Source: Methylobacterium sp. FF17 (lineage in GTDB: Bacteria; Pseudomonadota; Alphaproteobacteria; Rhizobiales; Beijerinckiaceae). From it: a DNA stretch of 64,000 nt. Shown here in pieces: positions 42,526 to 52,195 of the stretch. The number at the start of each line of letters is the position of its first letter. Positions within the stretch are counted from its first letter, which is position 1. The translations under genes and the position numbers were made by a program. The DNA lies in contig NZ_CP107532.1 of assembly GCF_025813715.1 (NCBI RefSeq), positions 1,922,001 to 1,986,000 on the forward strand, in the 5' to 3' direction. Below the pieces are notes generated by a model that did not search any database, was not told where the DNA came from, and saw only the letters and a list, made by a program, of their open reading frames with translations.

Positions 42526-43272
42526 ATGAATGAAGCGGGCGACACGGGCGTGACGGCCCTTCAACGCGGAGGCGGCCTCGCGGCCTGGCGGCAGATCGCG
42601 GACGCGCTGGCGAACGAGATCCGGAGCGGCGCGTTCGCCGCCGGGGCGCAACTCCCGGCGGAATCGGCGCTCGCCGCGCGCTTCGGCGTGAACCGGCACA
42701 CGGTGCGCCGGGCGCTCGGCGTGCTCGCCGAATGCGGGATGGTGCGGACCACGCAGGGCAAGGGCAGCTTCGTGGAGCAGGGCCCGATTCCCTATCCGAT
42801 CGGTCCCCGGACCCGGTTCTCCGAGATCGTCTCGCGCACCGGCCGCGAGGCCTGGGGCGACCTGATCGCCGCCGCGACCGTGCCGGCCGATGCGGGCTGG
42901 GCCGAGGCCCTCGGCATCGCTCCGTCGACGCCGATCCTCGAACTCCTCACCGTGCACCGGGCCGACGGCGCCCCGATCTCGACGGCCCGGACCTGCCTGC
43001 CCCTGCCGCGCTTTGCCGGCTTCGACGCCGCCTACGCCGCCACCGGCTCGATCACCCGCGCCTATGCGGGCTTCGGGGTGGCCGACTATACCCGGCTCTC
43101 GACCCGGATCGGTGCCCGCCCCGCCGACGCCGAGGAGGCGGCACGCCTCGACATCGCCCCCGGTCGCACCCTGATCGCCCTGTCGAGCGTGAACGTGGAC
43201 GCCGCCGGCACACGCATCCAGGCCACCCGCAGCCTGTTCGCCGCCGACCGGGTGGAACTGGTGGTGGAGTGA
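42526..43272 (+). CDS. phnF: GntR-family phosphonate regulator PhnF
   Basis: A 248-residue HutC-type regulator: N-terminal winged HTH (WRQIADALANEIRSGAFAAG, ALAARFGVNRHTVRRALGVL, GMVRTTQGKGSFVEQ) and a UTRA effector domain (about 95-240). The start was placed at MNEAGDTGV; the open frame begins far upstream. It diverges from phnG, so it probably represses the phn operon and itself; the ligand is unknown. Confidence 0.92.
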   Translation: MNEAGDTGVTALQRGGGLAAWRQIADALANEIRSGAFAAGAQLPAESALAARFGVNRHTVRRALGVLAECGMVRTTQGKGSFVEQGPIPYPIGPRTRFSEIVSRTGREAWGDLIAAATVPADAGWAEALGIAPSTPILELLTVHRADGAPISTARTCLPLPRFAGFDAAYAATGSITRAYAGFGVADYTRLSTRIGARPADAEEAARLDIAPGRTLIALSSVNVDAAGTRIQATRSLFAADRVELVVE

Positions 43273-44057
43273 AGGGCTGTTCGGGCGGGGACCCCATGGA
43301 CCAGTCCGGCCGCGCGCCGCTGACGTGAATTCAGATGTCACATCGAACGGCGCGGCGGCATTCACGGTGTGCCTGAAGCGAAACGCAGTCCGCTCCTATG
43401 ACGAAGGTCTTTTGCGGAAGGCTGACCCGTCGCCCCGAAGCAGACACTCCGCCTCCGACCCAATGACATCATAGGAGCCAGTTTCTATCAGCCCCGAAAG
43501 CCGTCGTTCGCTAAGTTGGGTCCTGTCTGTAATTCGCCGAGGGACTGGGCGCAGTAACAGGAGCGAGAGCGCTCCTGTACCGCAGTGCTGCTGTCGGCAC
43601 TTACGTCGCTACAGCACTTCCTGACGAGCCGTAGATTGACGAAAGCCCAAGTAAGACCTTTGACGAGGATAGTTTTAAGTATGGAAAACTGCCTCCTAAA
43701 TTGCCGTCATCTTAGAGGCTGGGAGCGTAGTCGTCGTAGGATCTAGCATTGCTCAGACTGTAGGCAGCAGCTCCGCAACACCAGCCCCGACGACATTTCC
43801 GTACGCCTTCCTCTGGTGCAGCAGTGGCTCAGGTGCGGAGGTGGGATCGTCAGCAACGGACCTGGATCCCGTCGTCGATCGCGCCGGGGCGAAGGCAGGT
43901 CGGATAGTTTCCCCGAAGACGCAGTCGTCCTTTAGGCGCTCCGTAGCTTTTAACCCTTCTAACCCATTGGCAGAGAAACAATTTTTTCCTTGATCGGACT
44001 TTTTAGAGCCTGCAGGGATTTTTTGGCACGCACGGACGCGATCGGGAAACCAATGTT
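43273..44057. other. Long non-coding stretch before the TonB receptor
   Basis: About 785 bases with no ORF of merit. Part (about 43429-43464) resembles 15867-15902. The last 150 bases (AT-rich, near 43960-44000) should hold the receptor promoter; I saw no obvious Fur or RirA site. Confidence 0.45.
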
Positions 44058-45335
44058 ATGAGCCATTCACACCGGGCCTCTACGTTGACGGCCGTTCTTG
44101 CACTGGCGCCTCTGATATCGGTCAGCCCGGTCGCCGCTCAGGAAGCAGCGGTCGGGCTCGACGAACTTACTGTGGAAGGTGCCGCTGCGACCGCGGACGG
44201 AAACGGCTTGGGCGGCGGCAACGGCAGCGCTACGAGCGGAGGCGGCGGTGGCCCGAGCGGAGTCGTAGGCTACACAGCAAGAATCAGCCCCACGGCTACT
44301 AAGACCAACACACCGCTCATCGAGACACCGCAATCCGTCACCGTCATCACGCGCGAGCAGTTAAACGATCGCAACGTCCAAACGATCAACGAGGCTATCG
44401 GCTACGCCGCGGGCGTGAACTCGAACGTGTTCGGTTTCGATCCGCGCTACGACTCCTTCTACGTCCGCGGCTTCGATCTGACCTATAACGGCATCTTTCG
44501 GGACGGCCTCCGTCAGCTCGGTTCGGGCCTCACGCTTCCCCGCATCGAGCCATACGGTGTCGAGGCGGCCACCATCCTTCGCGGGCCGTCATCGGGCTTG
44601 TACGGTCTCGGTTCGCCCGGTGGTATCCTCGACGTCACAACCAAGCGGCCGACCTTCACGCCGTTCGGCGAGGTCCAGTTCCAGGCCGGCAACTACGGCC
44701 GGTTCCAGGGCAATTTCGATATCGGCGGCCCGGTTGAGGGCAGCGACGGCACGCTTGCCTATCGGGTGACCGGCATCAAGCGCCAGTCCGACACCTTCCT
44801 GCCCGGCAGCCCCGACGACCGCAGCTACATCGCGCCGGCCTTCACCTGGAAGCCGTCGGCCGATACGACGTTCACGTTTCTGAGCGAGTACCAGGAGTCG
44901 CGACTGCCGGGGAACGCAGCGTTCTACAACGCGCCCGGCTTTCAGATAACAAAGATCTATTCCGGAGATCCGGCCCTAAACGATTTCAAATCCCAGCAAT
45001 ACCGGATCGGATATGCTTTCGAACATAAATTTTCGCCTGATCTGATTTTAAGACAGAACTTTCGTTACTATAAGAACAATACGTCTTACGCCTATACCAG
45101 CATCGACAGTTTGAGCGACGATGGCACGTCAGCCATTCGCTCGGCCGGCTTCCTGAAGCAGAGACTGAGCCAGATCACGCTCGACAACCAGATCGAAGCT
45201 CGTGTCGATGCGGGCCCGGTGCAGCATACGTTGCTGGCTGGTCTCGACTACGCTCATTACGACTTCAGCACCCGCTCGGGCTTCGGCGTCGCACCCGAAC
45301 TCAACCTTCTGAGACCCCGTTTCATAACGGGGTGA
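44058..45335 (+). pseudogene. TonB-dependent siderophore receptor, 5' part, disrupted by an IS
   Basis: The N-terminal half of an outer-membrane ferric-siderophore receptor. A signal peptide (ending SPVAAQ) is followed by a TonB box-like LDELTVEG, a Gly-rich linker and the plug domain (TPQSVTVITREQLNDRNVQTINEAI, GFDPRYDSFYVRGFDL, RGPSSGLYGLGSPGGILDVTTKRP). The first barrel strands then run to codon 419. At 45313 the IS begins; the frame runs 23 bases into it and stops at 45335. Reading resumes in frame at 46238. Joining the two parts with one TGA removed restores about 731 residues, a normal length. Confidence 0.9.
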
Positions 45336-46237
45336 GGATGTTGGCGGTTGGGTGAGCGGCGGGTGCCGCAGGCGTTGGGGGAGTGTCTGACGCTCACCCT
45401 GGATCGCTGATGTGGACACCCACCGCTCGCGCCGAGCTTGCGCGCGAAAGCCGACCCTACGCAACCTGCCTGACCGATGCCGAATGGGCTGTGGTCGGCA
45501 CGATGCTGCCCTGTCCCGCCGCGACTGGTCGTCCATGGCGCTGGCCAATGCGGTCGGTGCTCGACGGGATTCTCTACGTGCTCCGCACAGGCTGCGCATG
45601 GCGGCACCTGCCGCATGAGTTCCCGCCCTGGTCGACCGTGCACCGCTGGTTCTTGCGCCTGTCAGCGTCGGGCGTGTTCGAGCGCCTTGCCCATGCGCTC
45701 ACGATGGACGACCGTGAACGAGCTGGGCGCGAGGCTAGCCCAACGGGCTCCGTCATGGATGCTCAAGCGGCGCGCTCGGGTGGTGTGGGCGTCGACGGGC
45801 AACGCGGCTACGATCCAGCCCGGCGTGTCGTGGGCCGCAAGCGCCACGCCCTGACCGACACGGATGGTCGCCTTCTGATCGCCGCCGTCTCGCCCGCTAA
45901 CCTGCACGACAGCCATGGCGGCGTCGCACTTTTGCGTGCCTCACGTGATCTCTGGCCATTCCTGGCCCACTGCTTCGCAGACCGGGCTTATCGAGGCGAG
46001 CGCGTCGGCACCGCGACGGCGATCACCATCGAGATCGTCGCGCCCGACGAGGGACAGAAGGGCTTCGCGGTTCAACCGCGACGGTGGGTCATCGAGCGAA
46101 CCTTCGGCTGGATCAGTCGATGCCGTAGGCTCGCCAGGGATCATGAGGCGACGGCCTCTTCCGCACTCGCCTTCTTCGTCCTAGCAGCAGCGATGGTCCT
46201 GGTCAGGCGACTGGCGAAGGAATTATGAAACAGGGTC
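45313..46237 (+). mobile_element. IS5-family (IS427-like) insertion sequence, 925 bp
   Basis: Ends GACCCCGTTTCATAA (left) and the reverse complement of GACCCTGTTTCATAA (right), a 15-bp imperfect inverted repeat with one mismatch. The element is flanked by a TGA target duplication (45310-45312 and 46238-46240), fitting the TNA preference of IS427-group elements. One transposase gene is inside. Confidence 0.92.
45410..46228 (+). CDS. IS5-family transposase
   Basis: A 272-residue transposase of the IS5/IS427 group. DUF4096 domain: LTDAEWAVVGTMLPCP, RSVLDGILYVLRTGCAWRHLP and PPWSTVHRWFLRL. The DDE catalytic motif comes from GSVMDAQAARSGG (Asp), CFADRAYRG (Asp) and VIERTFGWISRCRRLARDHE (Glu). It is a single uninterrupted frame, unlike the two-frame IS427 relatives. 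A GTG at 45383 is an alternative start. The catalytic residues appear intact. Confidence 0.93.
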   Translation: MWTPTARAELARESRPYATCLTDAEWAVVGTMLPCPAATGRPWRWPMRSVLDGILYVLRTGCAWRHLPHEFPPWSTVHRWFLRLSASGVFERLAHALTMDDRERAGREASPTGSVMDAQAARSGGVGVDGQRGYDPARRVVGRKRHALTDTDGRLLIAAVSPANLHDSHGGVALLRASRDLWPFLAHCFADRAYRGERVGTATAITIEIVAPDEGQKGFAVQPRRWVIERTFGWISRCRRLARDHEATASSALAFFVLAAAMVLVRRLAKEL

Positions 46238-47181
46238 TGACTCGGAACTACGGTACGCAAGTCATTGCGACGCCGGCCCTCGGCCCATTAAGCTATCAGA
46301 GCCAGGATCAGGTCGGCCTCTACCTTCAGGACCAACTGAAGTTCGACCGCTTTATCCTCACGCTCAGCGGCCGGCAGGATTTCGTCTTCCAGGGCAATCG
46401 GGATGAGGCCGGAACCAAAACGCAGCAGAACGATACCGCCTTCACCGGCCGAGTTGGCTTGGGCTACATCCTGGCGCCCGGCCTCGTTCCCTACGCCAGC
46501 TACGCCACCAACTTCACGCCCCAGGTCGGGGTCGACGCCAACGGTCGTCCGTTCAAGCCCGCAACGGGCGAACAGATCGAGGCTGGCGTCAAGTACCAGA
46601 TCCCCGGGACGAACATTCAAGCTGCCATCGCGGGCTTCGACATCGTGCAAAGCAGCGTCCTGCGGCAGGACCCCAACAATCTGACCGCCACCGTCGCGAC
46701 GGGCTCGGTTCGATCCACCGGGTTCGAGATGGAGATGATCGCCAACCTCGCCCCCGGCACCAACCTAACGCTCGCCTACACGCATCTCAACCTGCGCTAC
46801 GTGAGGCAGACCTCCCTGGTAACGGGCCAGCCCATCGACGGAAACGCCCTCTCCGGGATTCCCGGCGATACCTTCACCAGCTTCCTAAGCTATCTCTTCC
46901 CGTTGTCGTCGCCCCTGCGCGGGCTCACGCTCGGTGGCGGGATGCGCTTCTCGGCCAACAGCTTCGCGGATGACGAGAACACGGTCCGCAACCCGACCGT
47001 GACACTGTTCGATGCCCTGGTGGCTTATGACTTTGCCGCCCTCGACCCGAAGTACAAGGGCTTCCGCGCGCAGGTGAACGGGTACAACATCCTCAACCGG
47101 GACTATTACAACTGCCAGGCGGGATACTGCTATCAGGGCTCGCCCGCGACGGTGCTCGGAAGCCTGATCTACCGTTGGTAG
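46225..47181 (+). pseudogene. TonB-dependent siderophore receptor, 3' part, disrupted by an IS
   Basis: The C-terminal half of the receptor. The frame begins in the IS end (46225), and receptor sequence proper begins at 46238. Barrel features include DQVGLYLQDQLKFDRFILTLSGRQDF, TGRVGLGYILAPGLVPYASYATNFTPQ, GEQIEAGVKYQIPGTNIQAAIAG, MRFSANSFADDENTVRNPTVTLFDALVAY and a final YRW aromatic terminus. It lacks a start codon of its own and cannot be made without IS read-through or excision. The frame matches the 5' part exactly. Confidence 0.9.
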
Positions 47182-47377
47182 GTGCCGATCGCGACGGAAC
47201 GGGACCGGTCGGAACCGCCTCGTCGACGGGAGGCCGTCCCGACCCTGCTGGATTCGTTGCCCGACGATGGGAGCGGGCGACCTCCTGCCGGCTGATTGCC
47301 GATCACCCCGCCGGATGACGGGGGCGACGGTCGAGCGCCCGACCCACGAAATGCGGCCGGACGTCCCTCTGGAGGTG

Positions 47378-48334
47378 ATGCCCTTGACGACCCTCATTTC
47401 GCGGCGCGTGTTCATGAGCCGCTCCACGGTGGCCTGGCTGATGCTCACTGCGCCGCCCGTGGCGGCCCTGGCAGCGGTGGACGAGCCCGCCCGGCTCGTT
47501 GACGCGGTGAGCTTCGACCTCGGAGGAACGGCGGAGCGGCCACCCTGGCGGATCACGCTCTACGTCCCGCCGGGCCCTGCGCCGGCCGCCGGCTGGCCCA
47601 TCCTATATCTGCTCGACGGCAATGCCGTGACCGGTACGGCCATCGACATCGAGCGTGTCCAGGCGCCCTACCCGGACGGAACCGGCATCGGCTCCCGGTT
47701 CGCCATCGTCGGGATCGGCTATCCAGGCGATCAGGCCTATGACGGTCTGCGCCGATCCTGGGACTACACCCCGCCACCTGGCAAATCCTACCCGCCCTAC
47801 AGGGCCGATGGCCCTGCGGTCAGGACGGGGGGCGCCAACCCTTTCTTGCGCTTCGTCATCGACGAGTTGAAGCCGGCGGTGGAGCGGCGCTGCAAAGTCG
47901 ATCCGGCGCGGCAGGCCCTGTTCGGGCATTCCTTCGGCGGCCTCTTCGTCCTCTATGCACTGGCCCAGGCCCCCGCGACGTTCTCGCATTGGATCGCGGC
48001 CAGTCCGTCCATCTACTGGGAGGAGTTCGTCCTGCTGACGAGCATCGACGCCCTGGAGAAGAGCCCTCCGGGTAAGGCGCATGTGCTCCTCATGGCCGGT
48101 GCCTACGAAGCTGAGCTTGCACCGTTCCAGCGGACTGCGCCGGACCATGAATCGCGATTGGCGCGCCTCAAGCTGGCTCGCACCGTCGAGGCGGCGCGCA
48201 CCCTGTCAGATCGCCTCGGTAGGATACCGGGACTGAAGAGCGAGTTCCGGGTCATCCCCGGCAAAACGCACATGACCGTCCTACCGGAAGCGCTCAACGA
48301 GGCCGTCACCTCATTCCTGGGTCGAGCAGGTTAG
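47378..48334 (+). CDS. Alpha/beta-hydrolase, IroE/Fes-like siderophore esterase
   Basis: A 318-residue hydrolase with an N-terminal signal (SRRVFMSRSTVAWLMLTAPPVAALA). The catalytic domain has GWPILYLLDGNAV, FAIVGIGYPG, the nucleophile elbow QALFGHSFGGLFVLYAL (Ser), and GKTHMTVLPEAL (His). The arrangement is that of IroE/Fes-type esterases that cleave catecholate siderophores in the periplasm. Lying 196 bases after the receptor, on the same strand, it likely hydrolyses the siderophore imported there. Starts at 47378 (GGAGGTG upstream) and 47414 are both possible. Confidence 0.83.
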   Translation: MPLTTLISRRVFMSRSTVAWLMLTAPPVAALAAVDEPARLVDAVSFDLGGTAERPPWRITLYVPPGPAPAAGWPILYLLDGNAVTGTAIDIERVQAPYPDGTGIGSRFAIVGIGYPGDQAYDGLRRSWDYTPPPGKSYPPYRADGPAVRTGGANPFLRFVIDELKPAVERRCKVDPARQALFGHSFGGLFVLYALAQAPATFSHWIAASPSIYWEEFVLLTSIDALEKSPPGKAHVLLMAGAYEAELAPFQRTAPDHESRLARLKLARTVEAARTLSDRLGRIPGLKSEFRVIPGKTHMTVLPEALNEAVTSFLGRAG

Positions 48335-48561
48335 AAGACCGAACCGGGATCGGCATCCGTTGTCGCGGCAGCGGTCCGTCATCTCAACGATGACGCTCGG
48401 TGATGTCAGCTCTGATACCTTCGTCGACCGGAAGCGGACCGGCGGAAAGCAACCCATCACGGACGTAGGGCTTCGTCCGCCAAACGGCCGGGAACGGACC
48501 GCCCGAGGGTCTGTCGAGGGTCGGATGCGGCTTGCTGTGGCGTGTGAACCCGGCTTCCGCC

Positions 48562-49413
48562 CTATCTTGCCACCCCGCCGATCAGGGCCCGGCGCAGGCG
48601 GCCCGAGACGGCGTCGATGATCGCCACGGTGACGAGGATCATCAGGATCAGGAAGGCGACCTGGCGCAGTTCGAGGACGCGGATCAGCTCGGTGAGGTAT
48701 TGGCCGATGCCGCCCGCGCCGACGATGCCGATGATGGTGGCCGAGCGGGTGTTCGATTCGAAGAAGTAGAGCACCTGGCTGCCGAGCACCGGCAGCACGG
48801 CCGGGATCAGGCCGAAGCGGATGCGGTGCAACTCGGCGCCGCCGGAGGCGGACACGCCCTCGCCGGCCTTGCCGTCGACGGTTTCGAGGGCCTCGGAGAA
48901 CAGCTTCCCGAGCGCGCCGAAATCCGCGCAGGCGATGGCGAGCGCACCCGCGAAGGGGCCGAGTCCGACGACGTTGATCCAGATCAACGCCCAGATCAGC
49001 ACGTCGACGGAGCGCACCACGTCGAGGCCGCGCCGCACGGTGAAGTGCACGAACGGGTTCGGCACGACGTTGCGGGCGGCCAGGAACGCCACCGGAAACG
49101 CCAGGAGCGCGGCCGTCAGTGTGCCGATGAAGGCGATGCCGAGGGTCTCGGTCAGCGCCTGCAGAAAGGCCCAGGCCCGGCCGTCGGCGTCCGGTGGGAG
49201 CATCAGCAGGCTGAACTCGCCGAGGCGGCCGAGGCCATTGAGGAGTCGCGCGGCGGAGAAATCAAGGCGCACCATCGCGTAACCCGCCAGGGCGACGAGG
49301 CCGGCGAGCGCGAGGCCCGCGACGAGGCGGCCCCGCCACGCTGGCCGGAAGCTCTCCGGAAAGCGCTGGCGCAGCGCGTCGATCTCGGTTTGGCTCAGGT
49401 CGGGACCGGTCAT
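48562..49413 (-). CDS. phnE2: Phosphonate ABC transporter permease PhnE (second copy)
   Basis: A 283-residue inner-membrane permease with several hydrophobic segments (LVAGLALAGLVALAGYAMV and others) and the permease loop GALGKLFSEALETVD. It continues with GIVGAGGIGQYLTELI and AFLILMILVTVAIIDAVSG. It pairs with PhnE1 to form the channel. Its ATG overlaps the phnE1 stop (ATGA). The two-permease arrangement is usual in rhizobia. Last gene of phnCDE1E2. Confidence 0.93.
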   Translation of the reverse strand: MTGPDLSQTEIDALRQRFPESFRPAWRGRLVAGLALAGLVALAGYAMVRLDFSAARLLNGLGRLGEFSLLMLPPDADGRAWAFLQALTETLGIAFIGTLTAALLAFPVAFLAARNVVPNPFVHFTVRRGLDVVRSVDVLIWALIWINVVGLGPFAGALAIACADFGALGKLFSEALETVDGKAGEGVSASGGAELHRIRFGLIPAVLPVLGSQVLYFFESNTRSATIIGIVGAGGIGQYLTELIRVLELRQVAFLILMILVTVAIIDAVSGRLRRALIGGVAR

Positions 49414-50288
49414 CGCAGGCTCCCGAGGAGGTGGTGACGCAGGCGCTCGGTGCCGAGGTCGATCGCCATCACCGTCAGGATGATGAGGACCAGGATCGCG
49501 CTGACATCGGCGTAGTAAAAGTTGCGGATCGCCACGAGGAGTTCCTGCCCGATGCCGCCGGCGCCGACGAAGCCCATCACCCCGGCGCCGCGTACGTTGA
49601 TCTCGAAGCGCAGCAGCCCGTAGGAGACGAAGTTCGACAGCACCTGTGGCAGCACGGCGAAGCGCAAGGTCTCGACCCGCCCGGCTCCGGCGGCGGTGAG
49701 GCTCTCCACCGGCTTCATGTCGATGTTCTCGACGACCTCCGAGAACAGCTTGCCCAGTGCCCCCGTGGTGTGGATCGCGAGCGCCAGCACGCCCACCATC
49801 GGCCCGAGGCCGAAGGCGATGACGAAGATGAGCGCGAATACGATCTCCGGCACGGTGCGGCAGAATTCCAGCCCGCGCCGCACGAGGAAGCACGCCGTCC
49901 GGCTGCCCGTCACGTTGGCGGCGGCGGAAAAGCACAGCAGGAAGCCGCCGATCGCCCCCAGCAGGGTGCCGAGATAGGCCATCAGCAGGGTCTCGCCGAG
50001 AAGCCCGAGCCATTTCGGCCAGCCCCAGTACCATTCGGCGAGGTCCCCCGGCAGGTTCGCCAGGGTCAGGGGCGGCAGGATCTGGGCGATGTAGTCGGTG
50101 AAGCGGCCGATATTGGCCGCGAGCACCCCGGGGCGCACCTCCGCGGCCCGGGCGGCGAGCCCGGTGAGGAGGACGAGCACCGCGAGGCTGGCCCAGGTCC
50201 GGCGCCGGGTCGCGGCGACGGCGGCATCGTAGGCCCCCGCCAGGGCGGCGGCCCGGTCGGGGGGCAGGGGCGTGATCCGCTCAGGCAT
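49410..50288 (-). CDS. phnE1: Phosphonate ABC transporter permease PhnE
   Basis: A 292-residue permease related to PhnE2. Hydrophobic segments include TWASLAVLVLLTGLAARAAEV and FVIAFGLGPMVGVLALAIHT; the permease loop reads GALGKLFSEVVENIDMKPVE and AGGIGQELLVAIRN. It begins 32 bases after phnD and overlaps phnE2 by ATGA. Confidence 0.93.
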   Translation of the reverse strand: MPERITPLPPDRAAALAGAYDAAVAATRRRTWASLAVLVLLTGLAARAAEVRPGVLAANIGRFTDYIAQILPPLTLANLPGDLAEWYWGWPKWLGLLGETLLMAYLGTLLGAIGGFLLCFSAAANVTGSRTACFLVRRGLEFCRTVPEIVFALIFVIAFGLGPMVGVLALAIHTTGALGKLFSEVVENIDMKPVESLTAAGAGRVETLRFAVLPQVLSNFVSYGLLRFEINVRGAGVMGFVGAGGIGQELLVAIRNFYYADVSAILVLIILTVMAIDLGTERLRHHLLGSLR

Positions 50289-50320
50289 GGTTGGTCACGG
50301 GCGGCTCACACGAACTCGGG

Positions 50321-51247
50321 TCAAGACTTGCGGCGCTGGTCGTCGTTGAACTTCAGCATCTCGATGATCGGCTGGTAGTCCTTCAGGGTCACGGCGGTGA
50401 GCCCCTGGTCCTTGCCGTCCGAGAGCCGGTCGAACGCCACCTTGTCGGCCGTCGGCAGCGCCACGAGGGCGTCCCGGATCCGCGCCTTGAGGTCGTCGGG
50501 CAGGCTCGCCAGCATGGCGAAGGGCCCCTCGGGCAGGAAGTCGGACTTGAACACCACGCGGAAATCGCCCTGGCCCATCGCCGTACCGTCGGGCTTCTTC
50601 AGCATGCCCTTGGCGGCCATGCGGGTGACCATGGTGTCGGTGTCGGTGTTGTAGAGGTTGGCCGCCGCCTCCACCGTGCCCTGGACGAGGGCGAGGACGG
50701 CGTTCTCATGGCTGCCGGCGTAGACGGTCTTGCCGAAGAACGCGTCGACCGGGTGGCCGGCCTTGTGCAGGAAGAAGCGCGGCGCCTGGTTGCCGGAGGT
50801 GGAGTTCGGATCGACGAGGGCGAGGTTCTTGCCCTTCAGGTCCTCGATCGTCTTGTAGGGGCTGTCGGCGCGCACGTAGATCACCGAGTAGTAGCCCGAG
50901 GCGCCGGTGTCGTGGCGCTGGTTGACGATGGGCTCGATCTTGACGCCGGTCATCACCGCGCGGGCGAAGGAGGCGGGGCCGTAGAAGGCGAGCTGGGCGT
51001 TGCCGGCGCGCTGGCTCTCGATCACGGCGGCGTAGTCGTTGGCGATCCGCAGCTTCACCGGCACGCCGAGGGCCTTCGACAGGTAGGCGGTCATCGGCGC
51101 GTAGCGATCGGTGGTGCCCGACGCGTTCTCGGCCGGGATCACCGCCAGGGTGAGTTCGGGGTAGGTTGCCTTCCAGTCCTGCGCGGCGGCCGGGACGGCG
51201 AGGAGGGCGAGCGCGAGGGCTCCGGCGAGGGTGCGACGGTTCAACAT
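50321..51247 (-). CDS. phnD: Phosphonate-binding periplasmic protein PhnD
   Basis: A 308-residue solute-binding protein: signal peptide MLNRRTLAGALALALLAVPA cleaved near AAAQD. The ligand-binding domain contains AVIPAENASGTTDRYAPMTAYLS, QLAFYGPASFARAV, DSPYKTIEDLKGKNLALVDPN and STSGNQAPRFFLHKAG. It delivers phosphonates or phosphate esters to PhnE1E2. The gene follows phnC by 55 bases. Confidence 0.95.
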   Translation of the reverse strand: MLNRRTLAGALALALLAVPAAAQDWKATYPELTLAVIPAENASGTTDRYAPMTAYLSKALGVPVKLRIANDYAAVIESQRAGNAQLAFYGPASFARAVMTGVKIEPIVNQRHDTGASGYYSVIYVRADSPYKTIEDLKGKNLALVDPNSTSGNQAPRFFLHKAGHPVDAFFGKTVYAGSHENAVLALVQGTVEAAANLYNTDTDTMVTRMAAKGMLKKPDGTAMGQGDFRVVFKSDFLPEGPFAMLASLPDDLKARIRDALVALPTADKVAFDRLSDGKDQGLTAVTLKDYQPIIEMLKFNDDQRRKS

Positions 51248-51302
51248 GGGAATCTCCCGGATGGGTGTGTGAGGGACCAGGCCGAAGGGTCAGGCCAAAG
51301 GA

Positions 51303-52106
51303 TCAGGCGACGAGAGCGGCGGGATAGCCCCGGGGCCGTGCCGGCGCGGCGGGCGCGTCGAGGACCTCGCCGGCCTCCAGCCCGTAGAGCTGGCGGGCGA
51401 CATCCTCGGTGAGGTCGGCGGGCGCGCCGTCGAACACGAGGCGGCCGTCGGCGAGTCCGACGAGGCGGTCGCAGTAGCTGCGGGCCAGATCGAGGGAGTG
51501 CAGGTTGCACAGCACCGTGAGACCGTGGCGCCGGTTGGCCTCGGCGAGCGCATCCATGACGATGCGGGTGTTGCGCGGATCGAGGGAGGCCACGGGCTCG
51601 TCGGCCAGGATCAGGTCGGGGGCCTGCATCATCGCCCGCGCGATGGCGACGCGCTGCTGCTGGCCGCCGGAGAGCTGGTCGGCCCGGTGGCCGGCAAAGT
51701 CGCCCATGCCGAATTCGTCGAGGGCGGCCAGCGCCAGGGCGCGCTCGCGCTCGGACCAGAGCTTGAGGAGGGAGCGGTGCCGGGGCACCTCCGAGAGCCG
51801 GCCCATCAGCACGTTGCTGAGCACGTCGAGGCGGCCGACGAGGTGGAACTGCTGGAAGATCATCGCGCAGCGCGCCCGCCAACGTCGCAGGTCGCGGCCG
51901 CGCAGGGCCGTGACGTCGAGGCCGTCGAACAGGATGCGGCCGCCCGTCGGCTCGGCGAGGCGGTTGATCATCCGCAACAGGGTCGACTTTCCGGCGCCCG
52001 AGCGCCCGATCACGCCGACGAACCGGCCGCGGGGGATCGCGAGCGAAACGCTTTCCACCGCGCGGCGGTCGCCATAACGCCGCGTCAGATCTTCGAGGAT
52101 CAGCAT
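51303..52106 (-). CDS. phnC: Phosphonate ABC transporter ATPase PhnC
   Basis: A 267-residue ABC ATPase: Walker [18 protein letters not shown], signature [16 protein letters not shown], Walker [13 protein letters not shown] and the H-loop [10 protein letters not shown]. The tail (residues 230 on) is Ala/Pro-rich. It is the first gene of phnCDE1E2; the preceding 89 bases contain a Pho box and a dyad. Confidence 0.94.
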   Translation of the reverse strand: MLILEDLTRRYGDRRAVESVSLAIPRGRFVGVIGRSGAGKSTLLRMINRLAEPTGGRILFDGLDVTALRGRDLRRWRARCAMIFQQFHLVGRLDVLSNVLMGRLSEVPRHRSLLKLWSERERALALAALDEFGMGDFAGHRADQLSGGQQQRVAIARAMMQAPDLILADEPVASLDPRNTRIVMDALAEANRRHGLTVLCNLHSLDLARSYCDRLVGLADGRLVFDGAPADLTEDVARQLYGLEAGEVLDAPAAPARPRGYPAALVA

Positions 52107-52114
52107 GCAGGTAT

Positions 52115-52138
52115 CCGGTATTTCATGATGAATACCGG
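52115..52138. promoter_or_regulatory. Inverted repeat upstream of phnC
   Basis: CCGGTATT-N8-AATACCGG, a perfect 8-bp dyad, 9 bases before the phnC ATG. It differs from the phnF/phnG dyad and may bind another regulator or serve the transcript 5' end. Confidence 0.55.
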
Positions 52139-52152
52139 TAGACCCTCCGGAC

Positions 52153-52170
52153 GCGACAGTCAGATGACAG
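52153..52170 (-). promoter_or_regulatory. Pho box upstream of phnC
   Basis: On the minus strand CTGTCAT-CTGA-CTGTCGC, two direct 7-base repeats 11 bases apart, close to the PhoB consensus (CTGTCAT-N4-CTGTCAT; 12 of 14 repeat bases match). The transcription direction fits phnC. Confidence 0.75.
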
Positions 52171-52195
52171 TTTCCCGGCTAACCGATAAGCGGAG

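Noticed and set aside
45313..46237. The IS as source of the MITEs
   Set aside because: Its ends (GACCC[CT]GTTTCATAA) and TNA target differ from the MITE ends and CTAR target.
49431..51412. Long plus-strand frames opposite phnE1, phnD and phnC
   Set aside because: Composition shadows of the minus-strand phn genes in a GC-rich genome.
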